Origin: Prevotella melaninogenica ATCC 25845
GTDB lineage: Bacteria; Bacteroidota; Bacteroidia; Bacteroidales; Bacteroidaceae
Direction of reading: 5' to 3'
DNA: 64,000 nucleotides
Assembly: GCF_000144405.1 (NCBI RefSeq)
Contig: NC_014370.1
Span: forward strand, 749,501-813,500
The notes under the pieces were generated by a model, which saw only the letters and a list, made by a program, of their open reading frames with translations, did not search any database and was not told the DNA's origin. Made by a program: the position numbers and the translations under genes. Positions 1 through 6,701 of the stretch are shown here, in pieces (position 1 is the first letter of the stretch; every line of letters starts with the position of its first letter).

Positions 1-828
1 GTCGTTGAATGTATCGTTACCTTTCTGATTATCAACGTAGAAGAGTGAAGAAATTTGTGGAAAACGGTCTGCAATATGCTGCATTAATGCCTTTGCACGC
101 TCATCGTCTCCCTCCTCATCATAGTGGAACTGTACAAGTACCATCCATTCGCCTGTATTAGAGTTGCGCACCATAATATCTCGCAATAAACCATGTTGTG
201 CACGAATATCGTAGAATTTCATTCCAGTAGAGAGTGCATAGTCCCGGATATCCTTGCGAATCTCGTTGCAGAGGTCATCCATCAACCAGCATTTCTCTAT
301 AGGATATACCTTGTCAAAGGCACCTGTAATATGGAAGCCGATGGCTCCTTCAGCCAAGCCAATGCCTTCTGGTAGCGCTTTTAGCTCCTCTTCTGTATAC
401 CAACGCTTATTAGCACAACCAAATTCGAGCTTGTTACGATATTCCTTGGTGTGTACTGAACCCATGATTGGGCGAAACTCAGGGAGCTCAACCTTGCCAA
501 TACGACTCAGTTGATCATATACTTGTTGTTGCTTTGCTTTCAACTGTTCTTCGTAAGGAAGGTTTTGCCACTTACATCCACCACAGATGCCAAAGTGTTC
601 ACACATAGGTTCCTGACGTACAGCACTTTTACTGATGAAGCGTATGACTGTAGCTTCACAATAACTACGCTTCTTCTTGCGTACCTGAAGGTCAACTACG
701 TCTCCTGGTACAACAAAAGGAACAAAAATAACTTTATCATCAACATGTGCAACACATTTACCTTCGGCCGCCACAGCTTCTATTGTGACATTCTCCAGAA
801 TGGGTAATGGCTTTCTTTTTCTACTCAT
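1..828 (-). CDS. rlmD: 23S rRNA (uracil-5-)-methyltransferase RlmD/RumA-like, 3' end outside window
   Basis: SAM-dependent methyltransferase of the TrmA/RumA family, expected to make m5U in 23S rRNA. The frame is open from the ATG at 828 to the window edge, giving 276 residues. The start MSRKRKPLPILENVTIEAVA is a TRAM-like RNA-binding segment. It is followed by the [4Fe-4S] motif CEHFGICGGCKWQ (C-x5-C-x2-C) near residue 77, which is diagnostic for the RumA branch. The C-terminal catalytic domain with the nucleophilic Cys lies beyond base 1. A -7 box (TAACTTTG on the minus strand, 850-857) lies just upstream of the start. The family is secure. The exact uridine targeted is inferred. Confidence 0.9.
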   Translation of the reverse strand, partial: MSRKRKPLPILENVTIEAVAAEGKCVAHVDDKVIFVPFVVPGDVVDLQVRKKKRSYCEATVIRFISKSAVRQEPMCEHFGICGGCKWQNLPYEEQLKAKQQQVYDQLSRIGKVELPEFRPIMGSVHTKEYRNKLEFGCANKRWYTEEELKALPEGIGLAEGAIGFHITGAFDKVYPIEKCWLMDDLCNEIRKDIRDYALSTGMKFYDIRAQHGLLRDIMVRNSNTGEWMVLVQFHYDEEGDDERAKALMQHIADRFPQISSLFYVDNQKGNDTFND

Positions 829-959
829 AATCTGTTTTGTATTTCGCTGCAAAGTTACTAATTTTTTCCCGTTTGTAGTCTGCTTGATAGTTTTTATCAA
901 GTCTGTGTTCGCTAACAAAGCAAAAATGTAAGGTGAAGATAGCAATTTTTATAGAAAAG

Positions 960-991
960 TTTGTTACTTTACCTATTTATTGGTATATTTG
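960..991 (+). promoter_or_regulatory. Bacteroidetes promoter of ppdK
   Basis: A -33 TTTG (960-963) and a -7 TATATTTG (984-991) are separated by 20 bp, the classic Bacteroidetes primary-sigma architecture. Transcription should begin near 998, leaving a leader of about 33 nt before the ATG at 1032. Confidence 0.75.
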
Positions 992-1031
992 CACTATAGA
1001 AATAACTAAAATTCATTATCATTTTTAACTT

Positions 1032-3758
1032 ATGAGCGAAAAGAGAGTTTATACCTTTGGTAATGGTAAGGCTGAGGGTAAGGCTGATATGAGAAATCTC
1101 CTTGGTGGCAAGGGTGCCAATCTGGCTGAGATGAACCTCATCGGTGTACCTGTTCCTCCAGGTTTCACAATTACCACTGATGTATGTACTGAGTATTATG
1201 AGAAAGGTAAAGAGACTGTAGTAGGCTTGCTGAAGGCAGAAGTAGAGCATAGTGTTAAGCATGTAGAAAGCTTGATGAATTCAACCTTCGGAGATCCAGC
1301 TAATCCTCTCCTGATGAGTGTGCGTTCTGGTGCACGTGCTTCTATGCCAGGTATGATGGATACAATCCTTAACCTTGGTCTTAATGACGCAGTGGTTGCC
1401 GGATTAATTGAAAAGACGGGTAACGAGCGTTTTGCTTACGATAGTTACCGTCGTTTTGTACAGATGTACGGTGATGTTGTTTTGGGTATGAAGCCTGTAA
1501 ACAAGGAAGATATTGATCCATTTGAGGCAATTATTCAGCAGGTTAAGGCTGAGCGTGGCATTAAGCTCGATAGCGAGATGACTGTTGAAGACTTGAAGCA
1601 ACTTGTTGCTCTCTTCAAGAAGGCTATCAAGGAGCAGACAGGTAAGGACTTCCCTGATGATCCAATGGAGCAGTTGTGGGGTGCTATTTGTGCTGTGTTT
1701 GATTCATGGATGAACGAGCGTGCTATCCTTTACCGTAAGATGGAGGGTATTCCACAAGAGTGGGGTACAGCAGTAACAGTTCAGGCAATGGTATTCGGTA
1801 ATATGGGAGAATCATCTGCAACAGGTGTTTGCTTCTCTCGTGATGCTGGTACTGGTGAGAATCTCTTCAATGGTGAGTATCTTATCAATGCACAGGGTGA
1901 GGATGTTGTTGCAGGTATCCGTACTCCACAGCAGATTACAAAAGAAGGCTCACTCCGTTGGGCTGCACAGCAAAATATTGATGAAGAGACTCGTGCAACT
2001 AAATATCCTTCAATGGAAGAGGCTATGCCTGAGTTGTACAAGCAGCTCTATGCACTCCAGGATAAGTTGGAGAAGCACTACCATGATATGCAGGATATGG
2101 AGTTTACAGTACAAGAAGGTAAGCTTTGGTTCCTCCAGACTCGTAATGGTAAGCGTACAGGTACTGCAATGGTTAAGATTGCTATGGACCTGCTTCATGA
2201 AGGTGAGATTGATGAGAAGACAGCGCTTATGCGTTGTGAACCAAACAAACTCGACGAACTCCTCCACCCAGTCTTCGATAAGGAGGCATTGGCTCAGGCT
2301 CATGTGTTGACACGTGGTTTGCCAGCTTCTCCAGGTGCTGCAAGTGGTCAGGTTGTATTCTTCGCTGACGATGCTACAAGGTGGCATGAGGATGGTCGTC
2401 AGGTTATCATGGTTCGTATTGAAACATCTCCAGAGGACCTCGCAGGTATGTCTGCTGCTGAGGGTATCTTGACAGCTCGTGGTGGTATGACTTCACACGC
2501 TGCCGTTGTTGCTCGTGGTATGGGTAAGTGCTGTGTCAGTGGTGCTGGTGCAATCATGGTCGACTATAAGGCGCGTACCTTAGAGATTGATGGAACTATT
2601 ATCCGTGAGGGTGACTATATCTCTTTGAATGGTTCAACAGGTGAAGTTTATCTCGGTGAGGTTAAGACTCGTCCAGCTGAGGTAACAGGTGATTTCGCTG
2701 AGCTAATGGATCTTTGTAAGAAGTATAGCAAGTTGGTTGTTCGTACCAACGCAGATACTCCACACGATGCAGAAGTAGCAAGCAACTTCGGTGCTGTTGG
2801 TATCGGTCTTTGCCGTACAGAGCACATGTTCTTTGAGAACGAGAAGATTAAGGCTATGCGTGAGATGATTCTCGCAAACACTACTGAGGAGCGTGAAAGA
2901 GCACTTGACAAGCTCTTGCCTTATCAGAAGCAGGACTTCTATGGTATCTTGAAATGTATGGACGGTTTACCAGTTAACATCCGTCTGCTCGATCCTCCTT
3001 TGCATGAGTTTGTTCCACATGACCTTAAGGGACAGGAAGTCATGGCTGAAGAGATGGGCGTTAGCGTTCAGTTTATTCAGAGTCGTGTAAGTGCACTCTC
3101 TGAGAGCAATCCAATGTTGGGTCTTCGTGGTTGCCGTTTGGGTAACACATTCCCAGAGATTACTGCAATGCAGACTAAGGCTATCCTCGGTGCTGCTGTT
3201 CAGTTGAAGAAGGAAGGCTTCAATCCTAAGCCTGAGATTATGGTACCATTGGTTGGTATTGTTAATGAGCTTGACATTCAAGAGAACATCATTCGCAAAA
3301 CTGCAAATAAACTCTTCAAGAAGGAGGGTGTTGAGGTTGAATTCAAGGTGGGTACGATGATTGAGATCCCTCGTGCTGCTTTGACAGCTGATGTTATTGC
3401 ACAGAAGGCAGAATACTTTAGCTTCGGTACAAATGACTTGACTCAGATGACCTTCGGTTATAGCCGTGACGATATCGCAAGCTTCTTGCCAAGCTACTTG
3501 GAGAAGAAGATTCTTGATGTTGACCCATTCCAGGTTCTCGACCAGAAGGGTGTTGGTCAGTTAATTCAAATGGGTGTTGAGAAGGGCCGCAAGACTCGCA
3601 AGAACCTCAAGTGTGGTATCTGTGGTGAGCATGGCGGTGAGCCAAGTTCTGTTAAGTTCTGCCATCGTGTAGGTCTTAATTACGTTAGCTGTTCTCCATT
3701 CCGCGTGCCTATCGCAAGACTTGCTGCGGCACAAGCAGCAGTGGAAGAAATGAAGTAA
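1032..3758 (+). CDS. ppdK: pyruvate, phosphate dikinase
   Basis: Cytoplasmic enzyme interconverting pyruvate + ATP + Pi and PEP + AMP + PPi. At 908 aa it has the full family length. The N-terminal ATP-grasp domain (about 1-340) is followed by the swivelling phosphohistidine domain with GGMTSHAAVVARGMGKCC; the catalytic His is near residue 489. The C-terminal PEP-binding TIM barrel ends with GICGEHGGEPSS, whose Cys (about 864) is the family's proton donor. The gene stands alone between its own promoter (960-991) and a strong terminator (3780-3820). In anaerobic Bacteroidetes PPDK usually works with PEP carboxykinase in PPi-linked glycolysis; the direction of flux here is inference. Confidence 0.98.
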   Translation: MSEKRVYTFGNGKAEGKADMRNLLGGKGANLAEMNLIGVPVPPGFTITTDVCTEYYEKGKETVVGLLKAEVEHSVKHVESLMNSTFGDPANPLLMSVRSGARASMPGMMDTILNLGLNDAVVAGLIEKTGNERFAYDSYRRFVQMYGDVVLGMKPVNKEDIDPFEAIIQQVKAERGIKLDSEMTVEDLKQLVALFKKAIKEQTGKDFPDDPMEQLWGAICAVFDSWMNERAILYRKMEGIPQEWGTAVTVQAMVFGNMGESSATGVCFSRDAGTGENLFNGEYLINAQGEDVVAGIRTPQQITKEGSLRWAAQQNIDEETRATKYPSMEEAMPELYKQLYALQDKLEKHYHDMQDMEFTVQEGKLWFLQTRNGKRTGTAMVKIAMDLLHEGEIDEKTALMRCEPNKLDELLHPVFDKEALAQAHVLTRGLPASPGAASGQVVFFADDATRWHEDGRQVIMVRIETSPEDLAGMSAAEGILTARGGMTSHAAVVARGMGKCCVSGAGAIMVDYKARTLEIDGTIIREGDYISLNGSTGEVYLGEVKTRPAEVTGDFAELMDLCKKYSKLVVRTNADTPHDAEVASNFGAVGIGLCRTEHMFFENEKIKAMREMILANTTEERERALDKLLPYQKQDFYGILKCMDGLPVNIRLLDPPLHEFVPHDLKGQEVMAEEMGVSVQFIQSRVSALSESNPMLGLRGCRLGNTFPEITAMQTKAILGAAVQLKKEGFNPKPEIMVPLVGIVNELDIQENIIRKTANKLFKKEGVEVEFKVGTMIEIPRAALTADVIAQKAEYFSFGTNDLTQMTFGYSRDDIASFLPSYLEKKILDVDPFQVLDQKGVGQLIQMGVEKGRKTRKNLKCGICGEHGGEPSSVKFCHRVGLNYVSCSPFRVPIARLAAAQAAVEEMK

Positions 3759-3779
3759 TTTCTTAGAAATATATTTTTT

Positions 3780-3820
3780 AGGCGGTATACCATGTTTTTA
3801 CGTAGGTATACCGCCTATTT
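3780..3820 (+). terminator. rho-independent terminator of ppdK
   Basis: A perfect 12-bp inverted repeat, aggcggtatacc (3780-3791) / ggtataccgcct (3805-3816), with a 13-nt loop and flanking T-rich sequence, begins 21 nt after the ppdK stop. Confidence 0.85.
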
Positions 3821-3922
3821 CTTATGGTTTATAAATGTATATCTAAAAGAGGTAGAGTCTTTACCTTTCGCTCTCACTTCTAATTTACTAAGTTCATTAC
3901 AACAATCTTACTTTATACCAAA

Positions 3923-4174
3923 ATGCAATTTATTAAATCAGCGTTTATAGCACTTGCGTTGTTCTCTACGATAGGAGGAACGACTGCTTCTACAAAGAAA
4001 AATACGAATATTCAGTCTGGAACGGTTTACATTTGTACGGGTCCAAAGGCAAGAAAGTATCATTCAAGCCCAAATTGCCGTGGTCTTAATAGATGCTCTG
4101 GCAGTATAAAAAGCCTTTCTGTGAGTGCAGCAAAGTCAAAAGGCTTTACTCCTTGCAGGATTTGTTATAGATAG
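3923..4174 (+). CDS. small secreted Cys-rich protein, Ada-type metal-binding-like fold
   Basis: 83 residues. A signal peptide (about 1-22, hydrophobic FIALALFSTIGG) is followed by a compact domain with five Cys: C38, C52, C58, C78 and C81. The pattern Y-x-C-TGPKARKYH-x3-NC...GFTPCRIC resembles the small zinc-binding module of Ada and of secreted nuclease-associated domains ('KYH...C...A...G..PC..C'). A zinc site is therefore likely, but no catalytic function is visible. The gene is monocistronic, with no recognisable partner next to it, and faces the serine hydrolase gene tail to tail. A partly palindromic A/T hairpin (4170-4189) overlaps the stop. Function unknown. Confidence 0.8.
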   Translation: MQFIKSAFIALALFSTIGGTTASTKKNTNIQSGTVYICTGPKARKYHSSPNCRGLNRCSGSIKSLSVSAAKSKGFTPCRICYR

Positions 4175-4501
4175 TTTGTTTATAAACTATGTTCTAAAAC
4201 ATAGCAAGAAGTATGTAATATGCAGTCTTGAACCTTTATAGTTAAGTGTAAAGCAACGCTTTTTATCTTTGTTCTCTATTATTTCATTGCTTCTTTTTAC
4301 TATGAGTAGAAGGTTCTTATTGCTTTCACTAAGGTTAAATGTATGAATAGAATTATTTTTATTCGAGAAGAAATATTAATCTTGCTAACGTAAGAGTTGG
4401 GTGCGTCTAATAATTCTGTTTATATGTTGTTCTTTGAGTAATAAAAAGTTGTTAGCTCTTTTAAAAATGTAACGATATAACGATAGTATTTTTAATTTCA
4501 T

Positions 4502-4586
4502 TTTGCTGTCACTTTTAACACTTCGTATAAACGTGCTATAAGTCAGTAGGTTATACGCTGTTCTTTTGTGACAGGAGTGACAGGAA
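4502..4586 (+). repeat. 85-bp dispersed intergenic repeat, copy A
   Basis: Starts TTTGCTGTCACTTTTAACA and ends GGAGTGACAGGAA. The two ends are inverted relatives (CTGTCACTT / AGTGACAG). Other copies are at 22575-22660 and 27897-27982 (both reversed) and 34359-34443. Ends are conserved; the middle 30-35 bp is variable. Confidence 0.8.
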
Positions 4587-4602
4587 CTTTCATATTGAGG
4601 AT

Positions 4603-4686
4603 TTCTTTCATTGTAGAAAATCAGGGATATTGGAATGAATGTGAGAAATAGCGTTTCTGAGGCGGACTCGTTTTTGACAGTAAGGA
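4603..4686 (+). repeat. 84-bp direct repeat, copy 1
   Basis: Runs from ttctttcattgtagaaaatc to the segment ggactcgtttttgacagtaa. It matches 6311-6395 over its whole length with scattered substitutions and one indel. The two copies bracket the serine-hydrolase gene in the same orientation. Confidence 0.75.
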
Positions 4687-4801
4687 TCTTATCCCAAGTT
4701 TAACCGGCAAAAATATTTTTCATAAATTTTCGGGATATTTTGTGTAGTATTACTTGTCATTACCTACAAAATATATTCAGAATTTTAACTACTTATTTTG
4801 T

Positions 4802-5974
4802 TTAGAACAATTTGTCGCATAAGGAGTCGAAAAATGACATTTCCCACCCCATCCAATTGTAGTTGTTTCCTATTCGGGCAATAATTACATTCTTCTTCTG
4901 ATTAATATAAATGAATTGGTGTCCGACACCAAACGCATAGAAAGAAGAGTTTTCGGCATTGTTATCGCGATACTGATGGTACCAGCAATAATGATAACCT
5001 TTATTCTCGGTAGTCTTTTCTAAGCTCTTGTCTATCCACTCCTTGCTGACAATTTGCTTCCCATTCCACGTACCATCATTCAAATATAATCTTCCTATTT
5101 TTGCAAGGTCATACACGTTTGTAGCAATACCTCCAAAGCCTTGTGTGTGATGATGCTTACGACTGTCTATTGTAACCCATGCATCGCGTTCCATACCTAA
5201 TGGTTTCCATACCTTCTCACTCATATAGTTTGCATAGGTTTTACCCGTTGCTCGTTCAATAATCCAAGAAAGTAGAGCTGTTGTTAAACTGTTATATTCA
5301 TATTTCTCGCCAGGCTGACTTTTAAACTTTATGTGTCGGAAAAGTTGGGTGAAGTCGTGCCCATATTGCAGTTGAGTTATCTTGAATATTTTAAACAAAC
5401 CTTTTAGAGTCAATTCATAGTCCTCGTAAAAATCGAAACCAGCCTGCATATTCAGTAGGTGGACAATCCGTAACTTTTTGAATGTAGCATTGTATTGTGC
5501 CAATTCTGGAATATAATCAGTTACATAGTCGTCTACGCTCTTGATATAACCTTCGTCTACGGCAATACCACAAAGAAGCCCCGTCAACGATTTGGAAACA
5601 GAGAAAATGGTAGCATTCTTTCTTGGATAAAAAGGCTCTGTCCATTGGTCGTAAACAATACTGTCGTTATGAATAATAAGCAATTGCCCATCTTTTCCAA
5701 ACCATTGTTCAACGAGTGAATCTATTCGCATCTCCTCTGCATTTCCTGCCTTTTTGTGAGTTATATGCATATTTCTATCTATGCAACGATGCGATGCAGC
5801 AAGTGGAAAATGAAACGGATTGTTTCCTTTGAAAATAGTGTCTCGTTCCAACTTCTGATATTCATATATATCCGGACCAGAAGGACCATCGAGTGTGAGT
5901 CCACGGAATACGCTGCAACTACTGAACAACAACATTGCTACAATAAATAGAACGTTATATGCTTTTGATGCCAT
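4802..5974 (-). CDS. serine hydrolase lipoprotein, class C beta-lactamase-like family
   Basis: 390 aa. It has a lipoprotein signal (hydrophobic 9-17, lipobox FSSC with Cys20) and is therefore probably envelope-anchored. The Beta-lactamase (PF00144) fold is shown by the SxxK motif SVSK (125-128) and the Tyr motif YEYNS near residue 228, followed by the usual LLSWIIERATGK helix. The sequence most resembles the esterase/6-aminohexanoate-hydrolase branch rather than true AmpC, so an esterase, amidase or peptide hydrolase is more likely than antibiotic resistance. It has its own -7 box (6003-6010), and a MITE-like element ends right at the -33 position. The 3' end faces the small secreted protein gene. 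Confidence 0.88.
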   Translation of the reverse strand: MASKAYNVLFIVAMLLFSSCSVFRGLTLDGPSGPDIYEYQKLERDTIFKGNNPFHFPLAASHRCIDRNMHITHKKAGNAEEMRIDSLVEQWFGKDGQLLIIHNDSIVYDQWTEPFYPRKNATIFSVSKSLTGLLCGIAVDEGYIKSVDDYVTDYIPELAQYNATFKKLRIVHLLNMQAGFDFYEDYELTLKGLFKIFKITQLQYGHDFTQLFRHIKFKSQPGEKYEYNSLTTALLSWIIERATGKTYANYMSEKVWKPLGMERDAWVTIDSRKHHHTQGFGGIATNVYDLAKIGRLYLNDGTWNGKQIVSKEWIDKSLEKTTENKGYHYCWYHQYRDNNAENSSFYAFGVGHQFIYINQKKNVIIARIGNNYNWMGWEMSFFDSLCDKLF

Positions 5975-6002
5975 AATGATAATGTTTTTAAGTTTTATAG
6001 CA

Positions 6003-6010
6003 CAAAGTTA
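6003..6010 (-). promoter_or_regulatory. -7 box of the serine hydrolase gene
   Basis: The minus strand reads TAACTTTG. The -33 region expected about 20 bp further upstream falls at about 6031-6034, inside the terminal repeat of the MITE-like element, and reads TTCG rather than TTTG. Confidence 0.5.
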
Positions 6011-6025
6011 CAAAAAATATTCGGC

Positions 6026-6242
6026 TCTATAACGAATCGTGTGGGTAATTAAGTTTAAGCTCCCCTGTTATGAAATAGACCATATACTTAAAGTTTTCTG
6101 TATTTACGAATCCCCTTGCCCTCCTTTTAAGAAGTTGCTTCTGATAGGCTCAAAGCTTGTGTAAATATCTCGGTACTATTCATGTGACAAAGGTAATATT
6201 CTTATCTGAGTTTTCTATAATTACCCACACGATTTGTTATAG
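6026..6242. mobile_element. MITE-like element with about 25-bp terminal inverted repeats
   Basis: The left end CTATAACGAATCGTGTGGG and right end (reversed) CTATAACAAATCGTGTGGG continue into TAATTA on both sides, with a single mismatch over about 25 bp. The 165-bp interior has no ORF. Size and structure fit a non-autonomous transposable element. I saw no second copy and no clear target duplication in the window, so the mobilising IS family is unknown. Confidence 0.7.
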
Positions 6243-6310
6243 ATCCATACTTGTTTATCAGCAAGTAGCCTAAAAATATAAAAGCTATCACTTGAAATTC
6301 CAGAAGACCC

Positions 6311-6395
6311 TTCTTTTATTGTAGAAAATCATAGATGATGGAATGAAAGTGAGAAATAGCGTATTCTGAGACGGACTCGTTCTTGATAGTAAGGA
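6311..6395 (+). repeat. 84-bp direct repeat, copy 2
   Basis: Near-copy of 4603-4686 (ttcttttattgtagaaaatc ... ggactcgttcttgatagtaa) in the same orientation. Confidence 0.75.
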
Positions 6396-6486
6396 GTTTG
6401 GAACTGTTTTCACAGTGACGGCACATCTTATTTTTTTCTCCATAGTGGATGAGCCACAATAGCCCTTTTTATCATGTCATATCATC

Positions 6487-6540
6487 GTGCGGATACTTAG
6501 CACCAATGGTGCGGTTGGTGAACACCAATAGTGCGGACGG
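6487..6540 (+). repeat. 22-bp-period palindromic array, 2 units (P1)
   Basis: Cores GCACCAATGGTGC (from 6500) and ACACCAATAGTGC (from 6522) are exactly 22 bp apart. The linkers are GGTTGGTGA and GGACGG. It lies downstream of clpB. Confidence 0.75.
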
Positions 6541-6668
6541 TTATGACATGTAGAATCACTAAAGATAAGAAACGATGTTGGTCACGAAGAAGCTTAAAGG
6601 AGAACAGAAGTTTACGTCATAAAGGTTTATAGTAGTATCACTTGAAATGTCCGATGAAACAAAAAAAA

Positions 6669-6698
6669 GGAGTGTGCCAAATGACACACTCCCTTTTT
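6669..6698 (-). terminator. rho-independent terminator of clpB
   Basis: Stem ggagtgtg (6669-6676) / cacactcc (6685-6692). The minus-strand transcript runs into eight or more U (A-tract 6659-6668 on the plus strand). T-tracts on both sides make it potentially bidirectional. Confidence 0.85.
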
Positions 6699-6701
6699 AT
6701 A

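Larger units (their letters stand above)
4175..4801. other. intergenic region between convergent genes, repeat-bearing
   Basis: No credible gene was seen. A -7-like TATCTTTG at 4264-4271 lacks a -33 partner. The region holds one copy of the 85-bp CTGTCACTT repeat (4502-4586), followed 16 nt later by an 84-bp repeat that recurs at 6311-6395. Confidence 0.6.
5975..6701. other. intergenic region upstream of serine hydrolase, several repeats
   Basis: No gene was found. It contains the hydrolase -7 box, a 217-bp element with long terminal inverted repeats, the second 84-bp direct repeat, a two-unit 22-bp palindromic array and the clpB terminator. Confidence 0.6.

Noticed and set aside
1825-2310. 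161-codon ORF inside ppdK
   Set aside because: Overlapping frame of a highly conserved gene with no ribosome site or family resemblance.
4264-4271. TATCTTTG as a promoter for an unannotated RNA
   Set aside because: No -33 TTTG at the right distance, no downstream ORF or structured RNA recognised.
4802-5974. Antibiotic-resistance beta-lactamase
   Set aside because: Only the SxxK/Tyr serine-hydrolase fold is shared; the KTG-type third motif and AmpC-like overall sequence are not evident.
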